From: Orientallactaga sibirica
Lineage: Eukaryota; Chordata; Mammalia; Rodentia; Dipodidae
NCBI GenBank assembly: GCA_036365145.1
Contig: JAEOAD010000015.1
Coordinates: forward strand, 12,765,501 to 12,829,500
DNA length: 64,000 bases
Direction: 5' to 3'
The position numbers and the translations under genes were made by a program. The notes under the pieces were generated by a model, which was not told the origin of the DNA, did no database searches, and worked only from the letters and a program-made list of their open reading frames with translations. Position 1 is the stretch's first letter. Every line of letters starts with the position of its first letter. Below, in pieces: positions 22,591 through 33,858 of the stretch.

Positions 22591-25500
22591 AGTTTATTGT
22601 GACTGTCTCTCAATATATATGATTATACATCATGTATGAGTGTCCATATGCAAATGTCAAGTGTTTTATGTGTGACATATAATATGAGGAGAGAGGGTAT
22701 GTCTACATGTCATGTGAGTGTGTGCATTGTATGGGCATATACACTTTATGTCAAGGGATCTCAACTAAGCTAAAAAAAAGTAGCAAAACTTCCACATCTC
22801 TAAACACCACCCAGTGGATTGTTTAAGAAGGCATAGAGTGTGGTGAATGACCCCAGCCATTCATATGCCTTCTAAAGAGTCATTATTTCATTATTGGAAG
22901 ACAACCTGGGAAACAACCAATTTATAATACAGTTTTCCTATTATATTATAATGCCTCTTGTCACCTGTGATACAACACTGTTCTCTGAGAATAACAATCA
23001 TAACCATATCCATCAGAGCAATTGTGGCTACTTGCATAAGCCTATCAAAATCGGGCAAATTGGCATTTGCCCATATAAGGAGAGGCTGGAGATAGTCAAG
23101 AGAGCCTCACCTGAGATCTCATCCAGTCCCTCCTGCACCACTCTGCCAGCTGTATATAACTCTACCCAGCTGCACATGGTCTTGGAAGGTGCTAGAGTAT
23201 GTAGTGTGTGAAAGTCTAACTGGAAGGGCCCTTTCACTCATGTAGCTGTGAGGAAATTTGTCATCTATGCTGATAAGAAATTTTTCAGTGATGAAGCTAC
23301 TTTATGGTCATCCACCCTCCAAAAAGTAACTCCTTACCCATAATCTATAAATAAGACCAATTAAAATTATGGATTCATCAAGCTAGATTTCTATGAAATT
23401 GTACTTTGGTCTGTCATTGGTGCCCTGTCTTGGCTGAGCCTACATTTGTTTACATTTCCCCATTTCATACACTACCACCCTAAACCTAAATGAGTTTACA
23501 TTTCTCAGAGACAGGGATCTGGTCTAGATGCTTTCTTTTAAACTTGTGGATAATTTCAGTAAGATAAGCAAATCAGGCACTAATAATGAAAAAATGGAAG
23601 CTGTACTTTTGGACTGAAATGTATCCCAATGGTCTCTGATCCCAGAGAATTTACTGAGCAGTACAGCAGACAGACAAGCTCCAGTAAAATAAAGGGTGAG
23701 GGGGGAGACGTGGATGTAAGCTAGATCCCATCAGAATGCAGAGGAACATGCTGGCTAGAGGATTAGGGGACAGGAGGTGAAACTTTCAGTCGTGTTTGTA
23801 GGGTGAATAGAATTTCAGAGTTGACACAAAGGAAAAGATGTCCAGGATGAAGAGTGGCATGAGCAGAGATAGACATTGAGAGTGAATGGGGAGAATTACA
23901 GACAACCCAGGGTAATTAGATAGGTGCGTGGAGTGGAGGCAAGTTGAGAGAGAGCTGAAACCAGAGCAGTAGTTCAGGCTTTGTTTCTGGAGGCATTGGG
24001 GGATATCCTGGGGAGCCACAAATGCTCTCTCCTGACATTTGGGTCTTGCCTAGAGAGATGCAATTGAATGTAGACTAAATGGTGTGGATGGAAGGTTGTG
24101 ACCTTAAGCCAGGTTGTCTTACTAGATGTCCTTTTAAAATTCTCCTACTGGTATTCCTGAACCCTACACAGAGCCTCATTTAAGTGCTGAATATTGGCTG
24201 TGCACTTAGAAAGTGAAGAAGAGTGTATTAGTTGTGATAAGTCTATTAGCATGTACTAGAATTCTGCCTGATGTAACTGAGAAACCAGGGCTGAAAGTAT
24301 TGGTGGGCTATCTAACCTACAGTCCATATAACCTACTTAAAACATTAGGAAAAAAATTTTGAAATTATTTGATAATTTGTTTGTGCAGTTCTTGAACATC
24401 AACTTTGTGGAGGATAATGTCAGGTCACAAAATGAATCTATGAATAGAACACATGGACCATGGCTTAGATACTCGTGGAAGAATATTTAATAGTTTCTGA
24501 AATCTCTTTCTTTTTCCACACCTTGGGTTCTGATTTCTTTTCTTTCATTTTAAAAGTTTTATATTATGCACTTACATATTTAATTTTTTATCCAGTATCA
24601 TGTTTTTTTTTATGTTGTTGAGAATGAGGAGGCTAGAAGTTCCAGGTTTGCATAATTTTTTGTGAATGATTTCTGAATAAGAGCACATTTCTATTTCAGA
24701 TAGACTAAATCAACTCACAGGGACTACCTTGATTTGTTTATTTGAGTGATGTGTTTACCATTGAACCAACTGCCATTGCCAAAGGGGTATAGTCTCTCAC
24801 CACCCAGATAACTGGCACAAATGAGGGGTGAAATAGAGCAGGAAGACCATCCTACCAGACCATATGAAGCAGACCAGGAGTAGGTCCCCACATGAAAAAG
24901 CAATAGTCATCTTTCAAAGTAAGAACACATGCTGAATTAGTGTAAAGAAGAGATGTCTGCTACAGAATGTCTTTTGTTATTTCCATACCAGAATATTACA
25001 AGTGGTGGTGGGTCTGGGGATTTCCTCTCCACAGAAGTCAGTAAGATCACAATATGGTGGCAGTGGTTAGTAAGGAGCAATTAGAAGAAGCAAGATGAAA
25101 GACAGGGTAGCAAACTTTCAGGAAAGGTCTGGTCTCTTCCTGGGCATCAAATCACCACCCCACCCACCCAACCCCTGGCCAGATACTAGAGGGAAATAAT
25201 TACCAGTGGCTGCTGAGAACAATGTTCTCAGAGTGCAGAGTATAGCTACTTAAGTCAGGAAAGGCACACTGTATAGTCATACATTTTGCATAGTACAATT
25301 TTCATAGGTGTCGTTCATACAGAAAACACCCTTCCAGGGAGGGCCACAGTGACAACTTTATGAGTTGTCAGAGGCAGCAAAAGAAATTCTAGCAGCAATA
25401 AAGAGATATTGAAAATAGTTGCCCCATAGGAATCTTAATATGAAGGCATGCCCATTCCAACTGGAGGTTACACTTCATCACTCCGAAAAGTGAGATGCAA

Positions 25501-26180
25501 GAAGAAAAATGTAGGTGCACAGCCAACTTACATCTAGAAACAGTAGAGATTTGCTTCAAGCCAATATTTCATGAGAATAGAAACACAGTTCATTTTGAAT
25601 GGAAGGACACATTACAGATTCAAAAAGACATGTTCCACAGATATAGTTTCACTGCACTCTGATAACTAGAGACCAAGTACAAAATAAATAAAATATGCCA
25701 CACAGAAAAATCATTACTAGAGAAAATGTCTATTAGTTCTATCCACGGAATTAGCATTTTATAATACATAATAGTTATTGATACACTTGAATGATAAAAG
25801 TACACTATCAGATGAACTTTGGACTCTAAATTTAACTGTGTTGCATGGACTTTAATACCCCTTTATCAAGCTAAGACTACGTTATAAAGATTTGTCATTA
25901 TTAGTACAATTTGTATCCTCACAGAGTCCTTATTAGAAGCTGGGGGGGGAGTCCTACAATTCTTATATTTTAACTTAGGAAGGATGCTGCTGGACTTCAC
26001 ATTTCCTCTGTGAGAATAGTTTAGAATACTGATTTGAGGAACTATTGTTTCCAGGGCAATTCAGTTTCTTGTTCTTTCTTGAGAGACAAAAAATTAAATA
26101 GCATTTTGGTTGAAATTTAGAAATAAATTTACATCAATATATGCATACCCTTCTAATATTCCATTATTTACAAACATTTG
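22591..26180. other. Unique non-coding DNA, 3.6 kb
   Basis: No repeat family that I can name. A 105-codon plus frame (22894-23211) and a 77-codon minus frame (23786-24019) have no recognisable family. Some T-rich tracts occur at 24540-24610. No promoter, RNA or exon signal is supported. Confidence 0.5.
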
Positions 26181-26253
26181 TGGCACTAGAGATCGAATCC
26201 AAGGCCTAAAATGTGTTGGGTAAATGCTCTACCACTGAGCTCTATCACCAGCC
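26181..26253 (-). repeat. ID-like tRNA-Ala-derived SINE
   Basis: The minus strand reads 'gagctcagtggtagagcatt' (A box region, almost identical to the ID/BC1 head) followed by 'ggccttggattcgatctcta' (B box). ID elements descend from tRNA-Ala through BC1 RNA and are rodent-specific. The usual A-rich tail is degraded, and the head base pairs differ from a functional tRNA, so this is a SINE and not a tRNA gene. Confidence 0.82.
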
Positions 26254-26720
26254 TAGAAGTATGACATTTAGAAGTTTGGTAACTAAAGATTATACCATCA
26301 ACATACCGATGAATTTGTGATACATGTGACTCCACAGACAGATTAGAAATGGCAAACCTTGTAAAGAAACAATTAGGTATTCATGTAAAGAAAATGCACA
26401 GCAGTACTGAGGAGAGCTATAGTTGTAAAGATTCACATTAGAATAGGAATGGGATCTCAAATCAGCAACCTGGCTATTGTAAGGGACTAAAAAGAATAAA
26501 CTGTATCCAAAGCCAGCAGAAGAAGGAAATAATAAAGATTAAGGATAAATAGATATATAGTAGAAACAACTAGAGAAAATTTAAATTATTAAAATTGTTA
26601 AAACTGCAGTTAAAATAGTTCTTTTAAAAGTCCATAAAATTGACAATAATAATAGAATATGTAAATAAAAATGAAAATAAGTAAATATCTAATAAACAGA
26701 AATGAATGTATGATAGATGA
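26254..26720. other. AT-rich unique DNA
   Basis: Very A-rich sequence with short tandem-like 'aaat/taaa' tracts at 26560-26710. No gene or named repeat seen. Confidence 0.5.
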
Positions 26721-26878
26721 TTTTTTTTTTTTTGATTTTTCGAGGTAGGGTTTCACTCTGGTCCAGGCTGACCTGGAATTAACTATGTAGTCTCAGGGTG
26801 GCCTCGAACTCACGGCGATCCTCCTACCTCTGCCTCCCGAGTGCTGGGATTAAAGGCGTGCGCCACCACGCCCAGCTT
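26721..26878 (-). repeat. B1-type SINE
   Basis: T run, then 'tttttcgaggtagggtttca', 'gtctcagggtggcctcgaac', 'ctgcctcccgagtgctggga' and 'aggcgtgcgccaccacgccc'. It retains several CpGs, indicating a relatively young copy. Minus orientation with its poly(A) at the low-coordinate side. Confidence 0.95.
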
Positions 26879-26896
26879 AACAATTGTACCTTTAAA

Positions 26897-27629
26897 AATA
26901 TTTTATTTATTTATTTTCAAGAAGAGAGGGAGGACCTATCTGGTGGTGACTTCTCTCTCTGTTGGAAAATTTGCTCCTCTTTTTCAGATGGACACCAAAA
27001 CTGAAGGGAGGATCAGCCTATCACACCTCACCAGGGCCCCAGCTGAAACCATGGAGTAACGGGGGAAATGAGCAAGAGTGCTGCTTTCTTGGTGAACCTG
27101 ACACCAGCACGAGGCTGAAGGAGATAAACACAGAGAACACTAAACTCCAACTAAATCAGATATCCAGAGACACAGAAGCTCCCAAGACCTCATCACTGAA
27201 GTGGAACTAAAATGAACCCAACATGGCTCAGGGAAATTCACGAAGAGGGGGCGGAAAGAGTGTTAGAGCCACAAGTTGGGTCATTATGCACAGAGACATT
27301 GCCTCTTCCCCACAACTGTTGGCTACCCCCATAGTGCATGATCCACATTCCCTAATAAGGAGGGTCCCTTCGGAGGGGGGATGACAGGGAGGAGGCTACC
27401 AAAGGCACCAACATGAATGTAAAATTAAAACAAATAAATATATAGAGAAGAGATGGTGTTAGGGAGAGAGAGAGAATTAATGGACATGCCAGGGCTTCCA
27501 GCCATTGAAAACAAACTCCAGATGCATGCACCACTCTGTGCATCTGGCTTTACATAGGTACCAAGGAACCAAACCCAGTCATTAGGCTTTGCAGGCAAGC
27601 ACCTTAACCATTGAGCCATCTCTCCAGCC
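26897..27629 (-). repeat. B2-superfamily SINE split by an L1 tail
   Basis: The outer element is the main tRNA-derived SINE in minus orientation. Its A-tail and GA region lie at 26897-26927 ('attttatttatttattttca'), and its body and tRNA-like head at 27446-27629 ('ggacatgccagggcttccag' to 'gagccatctctccagccc'). The two halves are separated by an L1 3'-terminal piece at 26928-27445. The 8-mer 'agaagaga' flanks the insert (26920-26927 and 27446-27453). Confidence 0.85.
26928..27445 (+). mobile_element. 5'-truncated L1 3' end nested in a SINE
   Basis: About 518 bp of L1 3'UTR, plus orientation, ending 'aaaattaaaacaaataaata'. It contains 'cacctcaccagggccccagc', 'gagcaagagtgctgctttct' and 'gtgaacctgacaccagcac', all shared with the copy at 54.0-55.6 kb. 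The final block 'ggaggctaccaaaggcacca' recurs at 42.2 kb. The 8-bp flanking duplication fits target-primed insertion. No coding capacity. Confidence 0.78.
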
Positions 27630-28085
27630 CTGTTTATACTTTTTTCATCTAAATAATGTGGTTATGTTCAGTGACTAATTAATCCATCTTCGGAGATCAA
27701 TAAGAGAATGTGCTTTCTGCTTACTAAGCACACAAACACAATTCCAGGCATAAATCACAGCCAGGCTTTATGAAACTGATATTACTTATAGGCCAGGGAG
27801 TAACTCATCAACTTTGAATGGAGGCTATCACTATTGGCAACTTATTTTCTATTTCCCGAGGCATTATGACCTATAACTTTCCTTTCCCAGAGTGGGGATG
27901 TCCCAAGCATGGACCCAGTTAGGTGACACTGGAATGCCAGGTTGTTATTTTCTTTATGATTATGGTACTTGATGGAACTGGGGAGTACCACCAGTATGTA
28001 GAATACATCTGTGAGCTTTTTTATTTTTAACTTTAGGATAGAATGTCATGGGTTGAGCTGTCACAAGACTGAAAACTACTCAAAA
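27630..28085. other. Unique non-coding DNA
   Basis: No named repeat, gene or RNA recognised. Confidence 0.5.
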
Positions 28086-28089
28086 CAAG

Positions 28090-28199
28090 ATGTGTGCCTT
28101 ATTGTTTCCTTTATTCTGAGTAGCATGTATCAGGTGCTCTTTCATATTTTCAACAAATAAATGAATGAACAAATGACTAAATGAATGAATGAATGAAAT
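28090..28199 (+). repeat. L2-like 3' end with (TGAA)n tail
   Basis: 'catgtatcaggtgctctttc' followed by 'aacaaataaatgaatgaaca' and a run of TGAA units follows the 3' end of LINE-2 (ggtgctcaataaatg ... gaatgaatgaa). The rest is too diverged to confirm. Confidence 0.5.
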
Positions 28200-29930
28200 G
28201 CAGAGCTATACCTGGGACATATAAAGATATGGAAAAGAGAGAAAATTAAACTCTTTAGAGTTGGGTGTTTTTTTTTTTTTTTTTTGTAATCTTTTCTTGA
28301 AATATTTCAAGTTGCCTTTAATAAAATGTAAACTATGAATGATAATCTCTAGGGACTATTGGACATACTTGGGATGTATGGATTTTAGTTAACACCTTCC
28401 TTATGGCAAAAAAGAGAAAAAAGCAGGAGTGAATGTATCAGGGCACTTTTAAAATGTCAGTCATGTGTGGTACTCTAGAAGCCTCAACTTGAACAGGATT
28501 GTACAAATGCCCCAATCATGTTTAGCTTTTAGGATACAAACCTAGCTCATAACCCCATGGTTGATTCTGTCTTACTTTACAATTTTATTTCTCCCTTGGA
28601 GAAAAAGTTATGTTTAACTTTCAAATCATTTAGGGCAATGCTATTTCCAAATGGTATAGCTATAGTTTTCCCTTAAAAACAGCAAATTTCAGAAGATGTA
28701 TTAGCAAATGTCTTGAAAACTTTCTACAGGAACATTGTTCTCACAGGAAAATAGCCTTGGATAGTGACACTAGAAGTGTACACCGGCCTTCCATAAGAGG
28801 AATGTTCTGTGCAATATGATCCAATTCAGCACCATTGTATCAGCAGCAGGTCTGTGGTATTATTGAATTATTAAGGAGATATAATGTCTTGGTAAAAGAT
28901 ATCTTAAGCAAATATACAGAAGGTAGATTTCTGATTTAACAGAGTCAAAATCTATGGCAATATTGTGATTTCAGGCCAGTTCAGTTCTCCATCATGCAGT
29001 TACACCCCTAAGCAACCTTCCCTAGAATGTCTAGGAAATATCCAGTTACGAGTTATAAGGGTAGAACAGGCTATTTGGACAATGTTTTGAATCCACACTA
29101 GTGAAATGCAGATGACATTTTGCATGAGGGAATCATGCCTTTTTCTTTTAATTACAGAGCTCTTTATATTACTTATCTTCAAGATATCATTGAGCAAGGA
29201 ATTAAGATGATCTGCAGGAATTCTGCAGCAAGTACTTTCTACTTCTGACTTAGGTCCTACTTTTGCTCCCATGCCTAGGATAGTATTTACACAAAATGTT
29301 TCATTTACTATATGGTCATATTAGGCAAAGTAAATACATAGCTTTCTCATAGTGCCTACTTTTAGGGGAAGCGATAATGAAGAGGTATTTTGTAATCATA
29401 GGTGTTTTGCTCCAACCACTATCAATGTACAATACATTTCTGTCTAAGCCCCTCTGGTTTCTTCATTTTAAAGAACATGTGTGTATTATTGCTAAATGAA
29501 GCCTAAGCAACAAGCTTGTTAATATTCCTAATATGCTAATATGCTATGCCTATAGTGACTGTGACTCTACTGGTCAATTATCTTTTTTAAAAATCACTGT
29601 TTGTTTAAAATGATTATTTCTTTCTTGATGATCTGAAGGACAATGATTTGAATGACTTTACAGCTGCGAATCTCCTGCAATTGTCCTTAATTATTACAAA
29701 AATGTTCTAGAAAATGAATACTCAAAAATGACCCAAAATAAACAAATACCAGTATTAACATCATTATAAATATACAATATCTGTTCTATATTTTCATAAG
29801 GATCCTAAGTATTTTTATACAGAAAAGTTCTAGAAGCACTTCTGTAAAGCATGTGGTTTCCTATGTAAAATAGTGACAAACTACAAATGTAAAATTTCAG
29901 AAAAAATGAAACAAAATGTAGAAGACATGA
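28200..29930. other. Unique non-coding DNA with a T19-type run
   Basis: A T homopolymer sits at about 28268-28286. No gene or transposon recognised. The stretch 29560-29720 combines high complexity with clustered homeodomain-type and E-box-type motifs and is listed as a weak enhancer candidate. Confidence 0.45.
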
Positions 29931-29934
29931 GCTT

Positions 29935-30050
29935 GTGAATCAGGAAAAACTGGGCTGAGATTCTGGCTCTGTGACTATGGATTACTCAGTATCTCTAATA
30001 TATACAAATACCCATTTCTGGAACAAAACAGATACTCAATAAATACTTCT
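29935..30050 (+). repeat. MIR-like SINE relic
   Basis: 'gggctgagattctggctctg' and 'gactatggattactcagtat' followed by 'agatactcaataaatacttc' recall the MIR core and tail order (ctggctctgccact ... tgtgaccttgggcaagt ... tactcaataaatg). Strongly diverged. Confidence 0.42.
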
Positions 30051-30246
30051 TATTTTTATTGTTCTCATTTGAGCTCAGAGGTATTAAACAAATGACTCTT
30101 GGGTTATATGATCTATATAGTATTTAATGAACAACTGGGTAATTGACAATAACATAAATAAAAGCAAGCATTTTATAACAAGCTACTAAGACTACAGACT
30201 TAATTTGTTATTGTACAATAACCTAATATAAATGGTTAGTATAAAA

Positions 30247-30511
30247 TTGGTACCAAGGGCCTAGAGAGATGGCTTAGCAGTTGGGACGCTTGCTGGTGAA
30301 GCCTAAGGACTCATGTTCAACTCTCCAGGTCCCATGTAAGCCAGACACACAGTGATGAAAGCATGCAAGGTCAAACATGTGCACAAGGAAACACACACAT
30401 CTGGAATTGATTACAGTGGCTGGAGAACCTGGCATGCCAATTCTCTTTCTCTCTCTCTTTCATAAAAAAAAGGCCAGTCTGTTGGGCTTGCCTCAAAAAT
30501 TTGGTACCAAG
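30247..30511 (+). repeat. Long-variant B2-superfamily SINE with target duplication
   Basis: The element runs 30258-30500, starting 'gcctagagagatggcttagc'. Between 'gccagacacacagtga' and 'cacaaggaaacacacacatc' it has about 35 extra bases relative to the usual copy ('gatgcacaaggtggcaca'). The 11-mer 'ttggtaccaag' flanks it at 30247-30257 and 30501-30511. The tail after the A run carries about 20 non-SINE bases, probably transduced or post-insertion. Confidence 0.85.
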
Positions 30512-30877
30512 GCTGAAAAAGAGCCAAAAAATATTATAGAAGTAGCATTTTCTCATACATGAGAGCAAAGTTTCCTAAGGATACTTAGGTAAATTTATTC
30601 AATAAAATGTGAAAATGTTTAGTAAAATAATTGTTCAGAGATATGAGAAACATTATGAATTTAATGAAATGATGGCTTTAGGACACTATGTGAGGAATGC
30701 CAATGTTAACCATGGCAATGTGTCCTAAGGAAGAGTTGTGTTCATAAAAGAACCAACTGGTTTAAATGTAGGAATAGCAGAAATAACTCTAAGTCACTCT
30801 TATCTCAAAGAGTATATATCACCTAATATCAGAAGTGGCATATCAAGATTAAAAATGAAAAAGAAAGACTCATTTAG
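30512..30877. other. Unique non-coding DNA
   Basis: No repeat or gene recognised. Confidence 0.5.
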
Positions 30878-31230
30878 TATAGTGGTTTGGATGTGGAATA
30901 TATCCACAGACTCATGTGTTTGAATGCTTGATCCCCACTTGGTGGCTGTTTGGAAGTTTGTGTCTCCTTTAGGAGGTAGAGCTTTGCTACAGGTGGTGTG
31001 TCACCAGGGGCAGGCCTTGAGTTGTGATACTCCAGCCCCTCTGGTGCTCTTGAGCTTTATACTTTCTTCCCATGGATATGAAGATTTGATGCCCACTGTC
31101 TGCTCTTGCCATGCTTACCTCACCATGATAGCCACCCCCTTGAAACTGTAAGCCAAATATAAACCCTTTTCTTCCTTCAGTTTCTTCTGGTCAGATATTT
31201 TGTCCAGCAATAAGAAAGTAACTGATACAC
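30878..31230 (+). mobile_element. MaLR-like LTR relic
   Basis: Starts 'tagtggtttggatgtggaat', continues 'gtttgaatgcttgatcccca', 'ttaggaggtagagctttgct', 'ccaggggcaggccttgag', 'ccatgcttacctcaccatga', 'aactgtaagccaaatataaa' and ends 'agtaactgataca'. This is the full block order of an MST-like mammalian LTR in rodents, with a late polyadenylation-signal-like 'aataaa/atataaa'. No partner LTR or internal sequence was seen. Confidence 0.65.
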
Positions 31231-33625
31231 CAGCAATCAGATCTAGAGGTCAAAGAAATAAACACTAAGAGCCCACCCACAAAGCAAGCAAACTTAGACT
31301 CAGGGCCTGCTCAAGGAAGAGGCTCCTTCATCAGAATATCTCACAGATGGATTTCAGTTTTATCTGTTTAGTGAAAGTGAGATGTTCTTTCTTCCTCAGT
31401 ATCAGTTATACTAACCTTGACCCTATCTCATCATCACATAGCACATGAGTCTTTGGAAAGAAAGACATATATACCGAAACCTTAGGTAGAGATTTCCAGT
31501 CATGCCTGACATCTTGCATTGTACCTTACTTGAGATGAGGGGCTATGGCTGTGGGCCAGGGGATAAGTCTTTCCTGTGTGGGAAGAAAAGTGAAGCAATC
31601 ATTTGATGACCAGAAGGGGAGATGTTGTCAACATTGCCAGCTTTGCCAATATTTGATTGCTTTTCCCTTCCAAGTACACAGGGAATTTCATCTGTCTTCT
31701 TGCAACTTGGGAGGACCATATGATTAGTTCTGACCAAAGAAATATGAGAAGAAATAACAAGTGTCATTTTTTTGGCTGAAGCAATGAAACACTGATGTGA
31801 AATTATCTAGTCTCTCTGTTTCAATAATTCCAAAGAGACCAGAGAAGGGAACTTTGGTCCACCTGCCTTCCTGGACTGTACAGAGGACCTTCTCATTTGT
31901 TTTGGACATGACACATGAAAAGTAAAATGTACATTTTTTATTGAGGTTTGTGATTTCTAGGATTAATGTGCTACTGTTGCATAATTGAAGATGACTGTCA
32001 TAAGCACAATGACCATTCCTCAGAATCTTATAATCATACTTGTTGACCCAATTGACACTAAGCAGTCAGAATTTCTAGTGGGTTAAAACTACTCTTCTAG
32101 ATCCTTCTGCCTTTTCTTTCAAGTTTCTTGTGGCTACACAGATAATAGAGATTGTCACTATGAGGAACTGGCTATCCTTCACGGCTCTTTTCGGTTTAAC
32201 AGCTTCAATCTGTTGTGCTAATTTTAAATCAAGAGATGCTGCAAGATGAGTCATCACTTTGTAATTGGGAAATATAACCAGGATTTGCCAAAACCAAGAA
32301 CACTGGGCTGATGGAAACATAATTCTTTGGCAGGGACAAAGCAAATACCACTCTGATCTCTGAAAGAACAACTAAGAATACAGTCTCTTCACTCCCTAGC
32401 AACAAAAGGATCAACAAAAGATCAGGAGGACCTCAGAGAACAAGAATTAAACCTATTCTTCAGGTGGGTATCTAGGTTATTTGGAATGCAGTAGTTTTAG
32501 AAATAGAGGAAAGCCAACCCTGAGGTAGCCCCATGTCCTGTTGGTTAAGCAATAACGTCACATAATTTTATTACATATTAAGTGTCAACATGAACAATAT
32601 CAACTGATGGGAAAACATAATGTAAAGCTATAAGGGTTTTTATGACCATATGAGGCATTTCCAACCAGAGTAAAGAAACTGTTAGTAAGACCCCTTCAAA
32701 TATTTATTCAAAATACTGTGAATCCTCTCAGGATTTAGTTATTCCTCTCAAAACTCATAATGCCTAAAGGTCCTGAAAGTGTCTTCATGAACGTATTAGA
32801 GGAAAAAAATAGGAATTGGCTCTCTTCATTGTAAATGCTTTAGCAAAGGTCTGGACTTGCTTGACCTAGTTACCATTCAACTGGCAAGAGTCCCAGTGAA
32901 ATTGTGGTGACACCATCAACCAAGCCCTAGTTCCATGTCTGTGGCCTGTAAGTAAACTGAAAAGTAGAGTTCGCTCAATCTACGTCAGTGGGCTAGTAGA
33001 CAAAGGACAGCTGTGAGCCTGTTCTCCAGAGTGCTGTACCACATTTTGGCCTATCCCTTCTGAGACTGGGACCTTATCCTAGAAAAACAGATTGCTCAGT
33101 GCCGTCACATACTTGCTCAATGAAATCACTGCTGCTTTTTCTTCTGCAGGTTCTCTATACCCTCTCACAGACCATCCCCTTACAGAACACCTGCCAAAGG
33201 TCTGTCTCTGCTCTAGCTAATGCAGAAGGGCACCAGCTTCCTGTTACATGGAGCAAATGGGGAGAAAAGTTTTAAGTAGATATACAACATCCAGAAACCA
33301 TTGTAAAACAAGAGCACTTTTACTGCATGGTTAGTTATTATAGAGAATATTGCTTCTATGTTGAATCTGTTTTGTCTGCTTCTGCTAGAATGGGAACTCA
33401 TTTGGAGACTAGCTTAGGTGGCTTATGTTCATATTATTGCTGTGTCCAAATGCTGTTCAAGAATAGTTAATGACTATTGATTGCTTTTACTAAGAAACAA
33501 AGAGGAGAATCTTTGGGTAAATACAGAGAAACAGAAAAGGTTGTGGTTAGTTCAAGCTCTTGAATAAGGTAGACTGCAAAGTTATGAGAATTAAGATAAA
33601 AGTAGTTATGGGGAAAAGTAAGTCT
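31231..33625. other. Unique non-coding DNA, 2.4 kb
   Basis: No repeat recognised. Overlapping frames of 60-98 codons on both strands (31543-32417) lack any recognisable domain. No gene called. Confidence 0.5.
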
Positions 33626-33858
33626 AAAAGGTGAAGTGGGGAGCCAGGTGTGGTGGCACATGCCTTTAATCCCAGCACTTGGGAGGCAGAGGTAGGAGGA
33701 TTGCCTTGTTTTGAGGCCACCTGGAGACTCCATAGTGAATTCCAGGTCAACCTGGGCTGGAGTGAGACCCTACCTCAAAATAAAATAAAATAAAATAAAA
33801 TAAAATAAAATTAAATTAAATTAAATTAAATAAATAAAACAAAAGGTGAAGTGGGGAG
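33626..33858 (+). repeat. B1-type SINE with 18-bp target duplication and AAATA tail
   Basis: B1 body 33644-33775, from 'ccaggtgtggtggcacatgc' to 'gagaccctacctcaa'. The tail has expanded into about 60 bp of (AAAAT)n and (AAATT)n repeats ending 33840. The 18-mer 'aaaaggtgaagtggggag' is present at 33626-33643 and 33841-33858 without mismatch. The perfect duplication and expanded tail indicate a fairly recent insertion. Confidence 0.95.

Noticed and set aside
22894..23211. 105-codon frame with histidine/asparagine-rich part
   Set aside because: No recognisable domain and no codon bias distinct from the surroundings.
26181..26253. Possible functional tRNA gene
   Set aside because: It has A and B boxes, but the arms do not pair as a tRNA and the sequence matches an ID SINE head.
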